Below are positions 10,643 through 24,516 of a stretch of 64,000 nucleotides of DNA, piece after piece. How positions within the stretch are numbered: the first letter of the stretch is position 1; each line of letters begins with the position of its first letter. A program made the position numbers and the translations under genes. Source of the DNA: Vespa crabro. Taxonomy: Eukaryota > Arthropoda > Insecta > Hymenoptera > Vespidae. The notes beneath the pieces were generated by a model, which saw only the letters and a program-made list of their open reading frames with translations, had not been told where the DNA came from and did not search any database. Location of the stretch: NCBI RefSeq assembly GCF_910589235.1, contig NC_060970.1, positions 5,552,487 to 5,616,486 of the forward strand, given 5' to 3'.

Positions 10643-13600
10643 TACCAAAGGTAACATAACTCTTGAGATTGAAAGAAAAAAAAGAAAAGGAAAGAAAAGA
10701 AAAATAGAAAAAAATGTGAAAGAAAATCTCCAAAATATCTTCGAAAAACATCCTTCAAAAACTTAGTCAAACATTTTTCCAATCAAATCACAATTGCGAG
10801 AAAAAGTATCGCATTACCAAAAAAAAAAAAAAAAAAAGAAAAAGAAATATTTTCTTCCACTCGATCGTTGTATCCACTCGTCCCTGTCACGAAATTAGAG
10901 AAAAAAAAGAGAGGCAAAAAAGATGAAGAAGAAGAAGAATGCCCGACGAAATCTCGAAGGTTCTCCTTAAATCCTTCAAAGCCTCTCTCTTTCTCTTTCA
11001 CTCGCTCTCCCGGGTCTTTTCTAAAAGCGTTAAAGCAACGTCGGTTATATCTTCGATCCAATCCTGAAGTAGTATCCGAGAGTGTGTCTAGGCTCAGCGA
11101 CTTGGCCATTACGACGCGACCCAACGAGCACGTCGACGTCGTCTACTTCCCACCCCCGAAGCCGCCATGCGGCTCAACAGCCTCTCCTACCCGCCTGATT
11201 CCTCCTCCTCCTCCAACACCATCATCCCCTTTTTCAGTTCCGTACCGTTCTTTTTTTTCACTCGACCTTCCAATCTCTTTCAACCGCGATGCCCTTGCTT
11301 CCGTTAATGAAGCAAGCGCGAAGCTGGACCTCTACTCTCTTTCTCTCGTTTTCTTTCTTTTCTTCTCATTTTTTCTCTCGCCGGATGTCTCTGTTTTTTT
11401 TTTTCTTTTTTCTTTCTTTCTTTCTTTCTTTCTTTCTTTGTCTCGAGTCATTCTTCAGAATTTAGAGAGAAAGAGAGATCGTCGGAGTTTTTACAAATGC
11501 AAAGTCATGAGAGAAAGTTGACTTTGAAAATTGCTTATGATCTTTTGGGGGAAGAGTGTCGTAAAATTTTCGGAGAAAAGTTTCATTTTACAAGTTTACA
11601 TTTTGCAAAAAGATAATCTATAAATAACATGAACGAAATGCTAGATATATTTCATATATTCAAGATATATGTATACAAAGTTTCGATAATGTTTAATAAT
11701 CATCTAAATTAGAAATGAAAGTTTTCTCTCTCTTTTTTTAACTAACCGAGAGAATCGTTAAAAAAGAGCACGTTTTCGTTCGCGTAGGTGTCTAACAAAA
11801 TACGTGTCTTCTTTTCCGTGATGTCAAGGCCGTTTCTACTCGTTAGAACCTCTCTCCTTCTCTCTCTTTCAATTCTACTCTTTGTATTTTTATTCTTCTT
11901 CCTTCATTCCTTTTTCCTATTCTCTCGGAAAGCTTGATAATATATTCTTTCTGCCAGGACTCCCAACAAACGTACGCAATTGTTATTCTCACGGTTTTTC
12001 CAAAAACAAAACTATTATTTTTATCCTTCGTCAGATAGTACTCGAGAAAAATCAATAATATTTCCCCTTAAACCAAATCCATTTTGCTATTTGTCTAAGC
12101 ATTAAATTTTATCAGAATAATGATCGTCTTATGAATATAATTATTTTCGATCCAACAGAGATTATCCCTGATAATCGTAATCGAATGACTGAAACTCTTG
12201 GGAGGTAGCAGGATTAATTCCAGTATCCGAATTAATTCCATCGATCCGTATATAGCTTTGGGTGTGCATACATACATATATATGTATATATAGATATAGA
12301 TATACATATGTATTCTATGCATGAGTTAGTCCGTTGCAAGCGGTCATTCCACCGCGTCAATTTTTAAGTGATTGCATGTCGATATGCTCGATTAAGCGAA
12401 GCGGTAAGGTTCCTTTTTTAATTTCTTTTTTACTCGAGACGAAGACCACCTCTCTCCACCTTCTCTCTCTCTCTCTCTCTTTCTCTTTCTCTTAGAGAGT
12501 CATTAACGAAAAAGTCGACTTTCTCTATATCTTCGAGAAATATTCGAACGAATATTCGTATGGCTCGACGTTTGCGAAGGAGGACGCAATTTCGCGAGTT
12601 AACGAATTTTTTTCACGAGCAAGCCGAAAATAATCGGAGCTGCAGTCGACTACCTGTACTTCAACTCGACTTAACGAACTCTCTCTCTCTCTCTCTTTCC
12701 ACTTAAGTCCGACCAAACCCGCTATCGTTATAACGAAAGGATCTCTCCTCTCTCTCTCTCTCGCGAATAGAAATCGAATCCACATTTTTGTAGACTTTTC
12801 TTTTTTCAATAAGCGCATCTACAATTTGCGTAGGTTAAAAGCTGACTAATTTTTTTTCTTTCTTCATGCTATTGACAAAGTAGTGGATTTGTAGTTTTAC
12901 TTTTGGCTCATCCCATAGATAAAAACAAACATGTAAGGTCTTTGCACAAAATGAAATTACGTAGATTCGACATTTTCGAAATTCTCGACAAATTTTTATT
13001 CCAAATAGCTATCGTTCTCTCAACCTAGCTTTCTATCGTATACACGCGCACATACACATCAGATTTAATAATACATGTTTTCACATTTCTCGAGGATGCG
13101 ATGCATTTGAAAATTTCAACGAAAAATCAGGAAAAAGGATGCACATCTTTGCCTTACAATTTTACTATTCAGATTTTTATGACGTAGGTACATGTAATAC
13201 CGCCTCTGAGAAGAAGAAGAAGAAGAAGAAACATTTCTTTTTATTTCTCCTCTCTCTCCCTCTCGGCCCGCCCGACCCTGAACGATCTCAGGCTAATTTC
13301 CCGAAGAAAAATCTCCGGGATGTCAGGTTAGAAACGTTTCGAAATGAGAACGGAAAAGTTTGTCCGAGTCGAGGCAAGTTCGACGTAACACCTTTACCTC
13401 CAACCTCCTGACCAACCCCACCCTTTACCCTTTCCATCTTGAACGTTTCGAAAAACGACGGAAACTGGCAGCACTAATTCAGAAGTATGAATTACTGTCA
13501 CGTCTCGCTAAGGTTTTCTGAACGCGCTACGTAATTTGTACCGCTCGCTGGTGCGAGCCGTGAGTCGAATAAATCATTTGCCACTTATCACGCGAAACTT

Positions 13601-14854
13601 TCGAACCTCCGGAGTTACCTACCTACCTACCTACCCCTAGCCCGCACTACCACCACCACCACTACCATCCCTACCCTTACCAGCGTTACCATTACCACTA
13701 CGGTCCTATCTTTCGAACGCACACACTGCACCTTACGAATTCGAGACTCATATGCGCTCTCTTGTCGCGGTTTAGCTGCACTTTTATCCCCACTCCTCCT
13801 CCTCCTCCTCTATTTTCGCAGGAGTGGGAAGAGCAGGATGGCCGAAACGATTTATCCACGTCTTTGGAAACATCCTCGTAAATCGACGAGAGGAATTCGA
13901 AATTTTAACCGATGTTTTCTTCGATGGATTCTTTCAAGCATTTTCTTCTTTTCGATTTATTGTACGGAATCGGCCAAAAGTTTCTAGCCAATATTAAAAA
14001 TCGGTTACTCCTTTTTGAGGGGGAAAAAGAAAAGAGAAAAAAAAAGGAAAGGGATCTACATACGCAACGAATTGTTCTCATGGCAAGTCCGTCATGAGAC
14101 ACCCGTTAGAGAAGAGAGAACATAAAGATACTCGCGTCGTATTCCCAATTGACCTCGACCGTAAATTCCAACGGTCCTGTTATTAGTACGACGAGAAGGA
14201 TGAATTAATTATGGAAATTGTATAAACCGTTTTTGTATTCGTCAAAGCGTTGTCAAGGCTTTAAGCAAATATCTTCCGTATATATTTCGAGGAGTGGGAA
14301 ATAAAAAGAAAGATGGCGACAGCGTCGAACAATCGGTCTCGTTAGTAAAAGGCATTTTCGTTTTCATCAGAAATAAAAAAAAAGGGGGAAAAAAAAAAAA
14401 GAAAGAACATAACTAGATTCGCGTAAAAATTTGAGTGGAATAATTCTATTCCTCTGACATTTCTCGATCGTCTCTATGCTATATGCATGTACATACCTAT
14501 GCTCATACATACCTACATTTCCCATTGAACAGGACATCTCGCCTTATCTCTCTCTTCGATATTTTTTCAATTCCATACTATCCCAAGGTATTGCATATTC
14601 ATCGAATTCAATGCCAGTTCAATGCTTCTCTTTATATTCGAGTCACCAACCTACGTCTAGTTCTTTTCAACCCCTTTTTAACCCACCCCTTCGACATGTC
14701 CCTATCCCCAGGCCCCAATTCTCTTCGCTCTAACTCATGTATCTTCCATTGCATCGCTCGATGCATCGTAAGTCCACCTTCGTCGTTTCAAAGTTTCACT
14801 TGAAATTTTATTGTACAAAGTGTATAAGCCTGGAAATAATTATAAAAGATCCCT

Positions 14855-14955
14855 CGGACCAAAAATGTTTTACAAACATGGAATTATTCAAAGCCTCGGA
14901 AAAGCTTGTAATTGATATTTAAAATCATCTATAGGAACACTTTTATCGGTCGATC
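14855..14955. mobile_element. MITE-like inverted-repeat element, copy 6 (degenerate)
   Basis: The left end is CGGACCAAAAATGTTTTAC. The interior has GCCTCGGAAAAGCTTGTAATTGATA then TTTAAAATCATC. The right end is TATAGGAACACTTTTATCGGTC. It is recognisable by order of blocks but is strongly diverged. Confidence 0.45.
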
Positions 14956-16087
14956 TAGTAGATATATTATAATATTCGTAGACAGGTCCGTTGCCCACCC
15001 TCTAAAAAACACGAATAAAAAAAAAATGTCGGTGAAAGGGGTCCCCTAGCAGGAGTGTAAATCACATGTGCTCGTGGGTGTCGTTTCATGAGTTTGACTG
15101 TCTTTTGCGAGTTCCGGGAAATCGACGAAATGGCTTGGCTCTTGGGGGATGTGTTTGAAAGAAAAGAAGAAAGGAAGGAAGGAAGGAAAACGGGGAAAAA
15201 AGGGGAGAACGTGGCACACGTGTGACCCATTCGTTTCGATCTCTCTCCCTTCGTTCGAAAGTGAGAGAGAGAGAGAGAGAGAGAAAGGGGGGAAGAGAAG
15301 CTACGTGGTGAGGGTTGTAACGCTTGGAGGGTATTTTTCAGAAGCTTGTCGGCCATCTCATATCCACCCACACACCCACGCACACATACGTACTTGCATA
15401 CATTCCATGAAAATATCAATAAAAAAAAAAATATATATATATATATACATACATACATACATATACACACACATTATTATAAAAATGCCAATTACAAATA
15501 ACTACAATGTTAATAAGAAATAGATAAATAATGTGAGAACTGACAAGATTTTTTTCTAAAAAAATTAATCACGTAACGTGACGAACGTTCGCATAAACAA
15601 TATAACGACTACTACAATCCTGCTAATGCACACAACTGCAGAGAGAAACGCATGTGAAAGTTAGTGCAGTGAGGTATGCAATCGATTTCTTGGAATCCTA
15701 TCGGCATGTCCGGAGCAACCGGTATTTTCGCACGACTTAGCGAACTCGATTCCGCCGATACGACTCGTAAAAGTTAAATCGTTCAACCCCCCTTCCTCCC
15801 ACCTCTCATCTCCTCTATCCATTTATCCATTTATCCATCTATCCATCCATCCATCTATCCATCCATCTATATACGTATATATGATGAAAATGGCGCGTAT
15901 GGATAATCAGAAAAGCCTCGTTCGACCAAGTCTCTTCGAACGCGTTTAGATTACGTCCATCTATCCGAATTATTAGATTTGCCGACATTTAATTTTTTAT
16001 TACATTTAATATACCAAAATGTTTCTAATTGCCTAGGAACTTTTGGTTCGGCCTGCATGATAGAGACAATAGTAGACGGACCGACGG

Positions 16088-16126
<39 letters not shown>

Positions 16127-16459
16127 GAGGTGAAAAAATCTATATCACAGAACAGAATTGAAATCGACGCCGATAACAGAGTATTTTCTCGCGAGATACT
16201 TTCCTGGACTTTTCCGCGTGCTATTTGGCACCGGTAGAATCGATACTCGAGTAAACAAGCTAACCACGTAGAGAGAGAGAGCTAGAGAGAAACGGAATGA
16301 TATCGATTTTTCAACGTCTAGCATCGATACGAAGAGACCTGCTAGATTATCCTACGGATTTCAATGTAACGAGCCGTCTCTTTCTATACCTCTGTATAGA
16401 TATATAAAGGTACATCGATGTGTAAGAGTGAGATGGATAGATAGATATCTGTCTATCCA

Positions 16460-16466
<7 letters not shown>

Positions 16467-16503
<37 letters not shown>
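16467..16503. repeat. (AT)n microsatellite
   Basis: About 18 TA units. Confidence 0.9.
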
Positions 16504-16506
<3 letters not shown>

Positions 16507-19500
16507 CGTTCGTATGTATGTATCAGATGTGTGTGTATTGAAAAGAAAGAAGGGATGGGGGATATAAGGGAAGCGGTGCAGAGGGGGTGCGCATGTCGAT
16601 GCTCAAGGCAGCCAATGGACTGCTTGAAATATTAAACGAGAGCAAAGACCCTGTTCTCGTACACCACGTAGCCGTGGTTCAATTTCTGAGTCGGCCCTGG
16701 CTGCCCGAAGGGTGGGCTGTTACATCGAACGGGATGAGGTGGGAGGTGAATGGAAATAGGCACCGGGGAGAGTAAACGGTATGGGGACACCGCACCTGGC
16801 GACATCTACGTTCCACGAATAACCAGCTCAGATATCGTTACCACCGATACTTACACGTGGGGTTGATAACACTCACACTGACGCGTGAGAGCTAACGCAA
16901 AATAACTCACACCAACTCTGAGACACGTGGAGAGCTAGCTCTACAGAGGACATACAGTTTCCTAATATACGTGCTAACGCACACCAACTCGATGGGACGT
17001 AAAGCAATGCAGCGACACGCTAACGCAGCGCAGCAGGGTAGAGGCACATACAAATTTGCAGAGAGAGAGAGAGAGAGAGAGAGGAGAGGTTCGCTAATAT
17101 ATACATGGGATGATGGGATTCGGAAAGAGAGTCAAAGCATGCGTCTAACTTTGCCAAAATCTTCTCATTTCTTTCGAATTTCTGAGGAGAAAACGACTGT
17201 CCTATGCTCTCAACCTCTCAAAAATTCAAGCTTTTTTACCTCCCTTCATTCTTTCTTTCTTTTCTCCTTCTTCTTCTTCTTCTCGAAAATTTATTCTCAC
17301 CGGGTTGGAGGATATTTTTCCGCAAAGTTGGCTCACGCCAGCACGTATTTGGTTTGGAACACGTTTGAGGGAGCTCGCTGTTTTCTTCGATCGTCAAAGA
17401 TATGTCGATTTTCTACGTGAAATGAAAATATTTTTTCTATGGTTAGGTTAGTTTACTCGAATCTTTTCGCTCGAATATTATTTTCCGAATGAAATTTGTA
17501 ACAATTTTTTTATTTATTTATTCATTTTTATCAATTTTTGGAGCTCGATCTTTCCCTGCGCTTTTCAGCGGGACAATCTGAAAAATTCCAATTTTTTTTC
17601 AAGAAAAAATAATTTTGTTTTTTTTTTTTTTTTTTTCTTTTTTTTTTTTGATACATCCAGAAGGATGATAAACCGGTCAGAGATTTATGGTAGCAAGTGG
17701 AATCCTTAACCACGAGTGAACTGGGGTTATTGTTGTAAACCGAGCGTCGTCGTTCTCTCTATTGTTTCTATTATTGCATACGTCACCTGTGTGTAAAATG
17801 AATTATGCATGTAGATATGACTAGTTAACGGGAAAGTTCGTTGCTCTAGTAGTAGTAGTAGTAGTATCAGATATGTAGATATTACCAAGTGCTGTTTGCC
17901 ATTTCATTGTTTAAAAGCGACCAGATAGACGATGCTATTTCCTGTTTTTCTTTTTTCCATTAAATTTTTTTTTTTTTTATTTTCGATCGTTGCAATATTA
18001 TTTCGACGTAACACCGATCGCACGATAGTAAATCCTAGGTGACCTGCTTCGTCGCCATTCGCATTGTTCCTGAGAAATAACAAGTACGTTGACTATTAAT
18101 TTTTTATTACCACGCTCCTTGGCCCAAGTCTCTCCAATGCAAAACAAAAATATTATACGAGGAAGTACAAATTGATTTTTTCTTTTCAATGCAATTTCTC
18201 TCTCCCTCTCTCTCCCTCTCTCTCTCCTCTTTCATTCCCTCTTTCAAGGAGAAAGTTAAAAGATTTTCTCGTTTCTCGACCGATTAATGTGCGTTTAAAA
18301 CGCACCTCTTCACCTTCCTACAATCGCCGAAGATGAAAGCTCGCTCCCCTTTAGCATTTTATCCCTTCGTACGCATGGAAAAAGCGCATCGACCCGGCTT
18401 TGTGGGAGTTGTGGAAGGGGTGCTGAATGTGGGTGGGGAGGCTGGATTAGGACGTGTCTTCCCGTGGCTCGATCGACGCCAACGTATTGCTGCTGCTGCT
18501 GCTGCTACTAACCGCGCGGTATATCTAATTTCGTTCGTTCGGATCCATGCACTTCCGAAATCTGCCACGTGACCTATTCATAATTCTCCAAAATTTCCTT
18601 CTTTTTCGTCTTGTATCAAAATTATTTGATTTTTCTTTTTGAACTCGAATGGTGGATCATAACTTCAACAATTTCAAACTATTTTGTTCCTACTCTCTCA
18701 ACAAAAAAAAAAAAAAAAAAAAAAACAAGAAAACAAGATTACCGTTTATATTGCAGTTGAAAGAACGGGCTAATTATGAATGCTTTGCAATGAGTGAATG
18801 AGAGAGAGAGAGAGAGAGAGAGAATTTCTTAAGACTACGAGAGTCAAAATAATGACTCCGTTGTTTCTATCTCATTCAATTGAAATCGTCTCTTTTATCT
18901 ACGAAGAAAGAAGTTCTTCCCATTTGTTATTCCTCGATAGCAATTCGTCTCGTTGACTCACTTCAGGTCTTAATAATTTCTCAAGGCACGTTATTTTGCT
19001 GTTCATTATCTCCACCTCCAGCAGCTCCTTACGTAACTGTCGATGGTTAGTATGAAAAAGAATAATAAAATCAAATAAATAAATGAACGAACGAACGAAA
19101 TTCTTTTTTTAATTTTATTAAAGCAAATTTATACTTGCCAATTTCTTCGTTTTCCTTTGAAAAACCTCCGTTTGTTGCAACTGAAAATCAATAAACGATT
19201 GACGCCATTGTTTAAAAAAAAAAAAGAAAAAAAAACGTGGTACGGGAAGTGTATTAAAATAATAACAACGAAAAACGATATTTAAACGAGTTAAAGTTGT
19301 TAAATAAAAATGAAAATCACGAAACGATGTAACATTCGTTTGGGCGAAACATTGTTCTTCAAAAAAAAAAAAAAAAATAGAGAGGCAAACAATAAATTAA
19401 AAAAAAAAAAAAAATAATAATGAAATGAATGTATTTTTAAAAGATTTTTTAACACGTAATATGGACTTACATGTTTGTGAATGCACTTGTAGGCAGGTCG

Positions 19501-19928
19501 AAGGCCAATAACACTCTCTTTACGTGGTATCCGCTAAATCATAAATTATGAACAATTATCGAAAGATGACACACGTCCGTCGCTTCGTTCGTTGATCCCT
19601 CTCCCCCCCCCCCCTCTCTCTCTCACACGTAGATACAAAATTTCGTTACCTTCTCGATATCGTTTCGAGGTTCCCCGAGGACTCTTTCGTTCGCGGTCAA
19701 CACAGACGAGCTCTGAAATAAATTCTGGTATTGGAAACGTTATTGTTGTTGTTGCATGTGTCTACGTTGTCGTCGAGTAAAAAAAATAAAAAGAAATGAA
19801 AATAAAATTAATAAACGTCGAATTCAAATGGGACAGTTCGTAATTCGATATGCGCCATCTTTGATTGTTACTCCGATGGAATAACGCGAAACGACGAAAT
19901 TGCGATTTCTCGATTACGATGGCTACTG

Positions 19929-19965
<37 letters not shown>

Positions 19966-20013
19966 AAAAAACAAACCAGTTATTTATTTCATTTTTATAT
20001 ATAATATGTACAT

Positions 20014-20145
20014 ACAGGGTAAGTGAATTTTTTTTGTTGAAATTGTAAAACTACAAGTCCAAAACTAAAAGCCTATAAAAAGTCTCGAAAAAGAGAAATT
20101 GATTTTTAAATTCACCTAGAAACACTTTTTGGCCTCCATCCTGCA
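20014..20145. mobile_element. MITE-like inverted-repeat element, copy 7
   Basis: The left end is TACAGGGTAAGTGAATTTTT. The interior has TTGTAAAACTACAAGTCC and AGTCTCGAAAAAGAGAAATTG. The right end is TTCACCTAGAAACACTTTTT followed by GGCCTCCATCCTG. The left arm is truncated compared with copy 4. Confidence 0.65.
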
Positions 20146-20637
20146 CATATGCGTATATATAAATGTGTGCATATTATTGATTTTCAAGTGATACCTTTTT
20201 CCGTCTAAAGATTCGAACGAGCGTTTTAATCTTTTATTTGCTTTTTTACTCACCGCAAACGTAAAGGAAATTAGGACGACGAGGAGTATGGAAATGAAAA
20301 TTGTGATTGGACCGGAATAAAGATCGAGATTTAGAAATGTTCTCAAGTCGTTTTCGGCGACGAGTAATCCATAAAACTGTAATAAAATGATACACGATTA
20401 GGGTAGTAAGAGAAAAGGCTTGTCTTCGCTTGGAAATTTCGTTTTTGAAAATAACAAAAAGTATATAACAGAGGCAGAGAATTATTGAATAGGTTAGCGC
20501 AAAAGTTGGAATTTAAAAATATCATATAATATTTTTTGATTTTATATCGATGGAAATATTTTCAAAAAAGGGAAAAAGAAAGGATGAAAGAGTTACGTTT
20601 TACAAACATAAAAAAAGGAAATATATTTCCGTAAAAA

Positions 20638-20674
<37 letters not shown>

Positions 20675-21131
20675 AGGAATAAGTAGATTGTGTACGTCGC
20701 GTATTATGTTACACGAATCGTAGAAAGGAATTTGCGTGTAAAATGTTTAAAGCGAAGACCGATAGAGAGATAGAGCGGCGGATGGTTCGGATATAAATTG
20801 AACGTCGATAGATCGTGTCCGAGCTTGTGTCGTCTGTAAATTCATACGCGCCAGTTTATTGTAAATCGTAAAAAGGAGGAGGACGATCGTGGACGGACAC
20901 GTTGCGTTCTATTCGTTTTATACAGTATAAATTACAATATGAATATCAAAATCGTACCCTCTCCCTGTCCGTTTACTACCACTCCTATAAATTTATTCAT
21001 ATATGTATATATGTACACGGAAATACGTAGTAGGAAATGGATACGAGAGAAGAAAACAAAAAATTATGAAAAATCAATCAATAAAAGGAGAAACTGGTAA
21101 AATACATGGTGGAAAAAAGTTGTTTTTCGTA

Positions 21132-21132
<1 letters not shown>

Positions 21133-21179
<47 letters not shown>
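21133..21179. repeat. Poly(A) homopolymer
   Basis: About 45 consecutive A residues, then AAAG/GAAA units. No coding sequence precedes it and no target duplication is obvious, so I do not call it a retrogene tail. Confidence 0.9.
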
Positions 21180-21180
<1 letters not shown>

Positions 21181-22922
21181 AAGAAAAAGAAAAAAAAAAG
21201 GCGACGTTCCTTTTAAAATTTTCCAAAATTCCCAAAGCTTCCATCGGTATCCCATTATCCGATTAAAACTATCCATCATAGGATGCAACGAAATGAAAGT
21301 TTTCCAAAAACAAAGTTTCCCCGACATAACCTCCTGTCTTTTTCATTATCTTTTCATTCTTTTCTACGTAATACGTCGACTGACCATCTTATCGAATCCA
21401 AAAGCATTGTAACGATAATACTTGCGCATTCTGATAACGTCCATGTTGGTGTTCGCTTTCGCGTGCCGATAGCTATAAACTCGATAATTTGTCGTCGGCG
21501 ATGTTCGGGAGCGGATTAATTTCGAATCGGTAGACCATACGAAAAAGGGGGATAGACAGGTCCAACGTAATATTTGACAGGGTAAGCGTACCCAACCTTC
21601 CTCCTCGCCCGCCCCTCCTCTACTCGACAAATCTTCTCTATCTCGCTCAAATTCTTTGCGATCGATCGAATACCCCCAACAACAACGCGTACGCTACAAA
21701 CGACGGTGTTCGACTTATAGTCGAACGTCGTCGATAAATAAACGATTATATCCTATTTTATTTAATACGAACTTATCCACGTTCTAACTCTCGCATCTCC
21801 GTTGTCCAAAGACGTCGATAGCAGTCGAGAATCGAAAAAGCAACATTTGAGAGACGCGCATTTTCGATCGCTCCTCCTTTTGTCTCCTGTTTTGCCTCCT
21901 GTTTTGTCTACTGCCGCGCCGCCTTCTGTCGCCCATTTTTGTATTATTCTTTCGTTATCGGAGTAAAATTTATGGAAATTGCTTTTGGTCGGATTTCTTG
22001 ATACGAGTTTTGCGAATGAAATTTTACCAATATGTATATATATATATATATGTATACACATACATCTGTGCGAAAGACGATGATCCTCGCGAGGTTAGAT
22101 AGATCGATAGAGAACGAGAGGATTTCATTTCTTCTATCCCTTTATTTTCTCAGGTGAAGACAATTTCTGAAAAGATAGGAAAGTGGGGTGTATGCATCCA
22201 CGCGCGCGCACATATATATATATATTATACATGGAAAGGTTGTTTTTCAGATATTTTTGCCTCTTCTTCATCCTTTTCTTTTGCTTTATTATTTTTCCTG
22301 TTTTCCCTATGAAATAAATTGACCGCATACGCGTCCTCTTCTTCCTACTCCATACTTTACGTCTCTCCACCCCATTCCACTCCTCTTTCAGGACGTTCCC
22401 TCGGCCCCTTTTTTCTATCCTCGTGAAAACGAATGCGTAATCGATGATTTCGACGAGGAGAGGCCGAAGCAGCCAGCGAGCTTCGGCGAATTCCCCTTTG
22501 GGATTATGCAAGAACGATGCCAGAGATTCTCCTTGACGTCGGAGGAATAAGCGCGCAGAGAGAGAGAGAGAGAGAGAAAATTGAAAAAAGAAAAAAATTG
22601 GAAAAAATATGAGGTCTCGTGAGGTTCAGTTTTTCTTTTTTTTTCTTTTCTTAATGACTTTTCGTCAAAGTACTATCGAGATTTGATAGAAAACGCTCTC
22701 CGGTAGTATTCTTTCGATGGTATCATAACAAAAAAGTTTCTAAAACTAATCCTTTTTCTCCGGATTTTTGTTTAACGACTTTTCGTATCGTCCGTTAGTA
22801 ACGAAATTGGATAGAAAACGGTGACTAGAACTACCTCAAACCCTAGGTTCATTGAAGATTGAAAAGCACGTATATCACCGTGCTCGCTCGCGTTGATACT
22901 CGTCGATGAAAGAAAAAAAAAA

Positions 22923-22971
<49 letters not shown>

Positions 22972-23390
22972 AAGAGATAGACACGTAGGATATATATATA
23001 AAGTCATTTCATTTTGTTCGACTGCAAAGTGACTGCTATTCGACTGCCACGTCGCGTCGAATATTTCTGATAGCTCTTGCAAAAAAATGGATTTTCCGCC
23101 TATTTCGACGCTCCGAACAAACTTGCCCAGACGATTTGAGACTCGTAGAAGATCTCGGTAACCTCCGTTGAATACCTACTTCAAATATTTGCTTTTTCTT
23201 TTACTTTTCCTTTTTTATCAAAAAGAACAATAAAAAAGCTATCTATTTTATATTATATTTTACATTCGTCAACGTTCATTTTTAAACAGAAAATTTTTCG
23301 TTCGATTCGAAAAGGCAAATTTGTAGAGACATTTAAAAAGAAGAGGGAGAGAAGGAAATAGGTAGCAAACGGTCGAATAATTTAGAGAGG

Positions 23391-23421
<31 letters not shown>

Positions 23422-23514
23422 TTAGCGAGGAAAAGGCGAATTTCCTGACGGCTCGACGTTGAGATGGGGATGTCGGAGCCAGAGGCCTGTAGCCACCCTC
23501 CAAATTCAGAATAT

Positions 23515-23545
<31 letters not shown>

Positions 23546-24000
23546 GTAGAACCCTCTCCTGGCGAATGTCGAGCGAGAGCGAGAGAGAGAAGGGCTAGAA
23601 GATGGGTGTGCAAAAAAAATGTGTAATTAAAACCCGACGCTCCGAGGGATTCTCCTCGGCGAGTGAGAAAAAGAAAGAAAAGAGAGGGAGAAAGGGGAAG
23701 GGATAGAGTGTACAAGAGAGATGGTAGGAATATGAAAATAAGCGGGAAAGAAAGAGATACGAATAGTGTGTGGTTCTGTGTGTGAAAGCAGTACGAACGT
23801 AGTTGCGAAAGAGACTTGAGAGAGGGAGACGAAAAATATATGTTATAGATAGCAAGAAATCCAAAATGAACATTGCGAAGAGAAAAAAAGAAAAAATAGG
23901 TTATAACTGCGATCCGTGTTAACCAAAAATAAAATCTACCGACGACTAAAGGATACTCGTAAAATAGAAAAAAGAAAAAAAGCGTGAAAATAGAATAAAG

Positions 24001-24445
24001 GATGAGTTCGAGTCTTTGTTAAAAACTGCGAAAAGTATCTAACGAAGGATGTTTTTAATAAATCTAAGAAACTCGTCTATCGCTCGAGAATTCAAGTTGA
24101 AAGATGGCCCGGATTCGGACCGATTTCGCGGAATCCTGGATTCGTCGATCGGCATGTACGCGACTCTGATCCCGAATCCAACATCATCGACGTATTTGCC
24201 GTTCTATTCGATCCGGTGATCGAGGAATATCACCTTGGATTTGCGTTCGACGAGGTTCATCTTGATCTCGATTGGGATACGCCCGATGAGACGACCTTGG
24301 TAACGTCTATCCCACAGGAAGTTGGGCTCTATAGACTATAGTACGCTGTGTCAAATCCATTCAGGGATATCCTTTCAATCCTACCACGAACGAAGCTCAT
24401 TATCGCGAGATCGAAGACAAGGTGAGAGTTAGGATATTTCTCTAG
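24001..24445 (+). pseudogene. Arginine kinase pseudogene fragment (5' half, frameshifted)
   Basis: Conceptual translation gives the order of conserved blocks of insect arginine kinase (ATP:guanido phosphotransferase). Near 24010-24024 the frame reads ESLLK. After a frame change the block KYLTKDVFN lies at 24033-24059. The block DVFAVLFDPVIEEYHLGF lies at about 24189-24242. After further stops and a frame change, VRC...GYPFNPTTNEAHY lies at about 24341-24400, followed by REIEDKV at about 24401-24424. Family proteins carry KYLTKEVFD, FADLFDPIIEDYHxGF, STRVRCGRS-x-EGYPFNPCLTEAQY and a following MEEKV-type block in the same order. That covers roughly residues 25-145 of about 355. TAG at 24339-24341 interrupts the main frame, which has no ATG. 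After the EDKV block the similarity stops. AAG followed by GTGAGAG there resembles a splice donor, so this may be a duplicated exon rather than a retrocopy. The catalytic C-terminal domain is missing, so it cannot be an active enzyme. Confidence 0.87.
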
Positions 24446-24476
24446 AGACAATCCTTGCAAACGACCGGGATCCTTT

Positions 24477-24516
<40 letters not shown>

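Larger units (their letters stand above)
876..24000. other. Intergenic stretch without a supported gene
   Basis: About 23 kb downstream of the left-edge exon. It includes that gene's 3' UTR; candidate AATAAA signals lie at 2286-2291 and near 2940. The rest is AT-rich sequence with many microsatellites: (AG)n, (CT)n, (AT)n, (AAT)n, (GT)n, and T and A runs. Several copies of the inverted-repeat element are listed separately. Open frames here are either translations of simple repeats or lack codon bias and splice context. No RNA gene was convincing. Confidence 0.7.

Noticed and set aside
10868..11521. 217-codon + strand open frame with KKR, EEEE, PPPP and FFFF segments
   Set aside because: It is composed mainly of simple-repeat translations. 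The unique middle part (about 11040-11200) matched nothing I know and has no ATG.
16587..16775. 62-codon + strand frame in a GC-richer patch
   Set aside because: Not recognised, no splice sites of matching phase and no supporting neighbour. Too short to call a gene.
18333..18572. Open frames on both strands around a (GCT)n repeat
   Set aside because: Poly-Ala frames arise from the trinucleotide repeat. No homology or splice context was seen.
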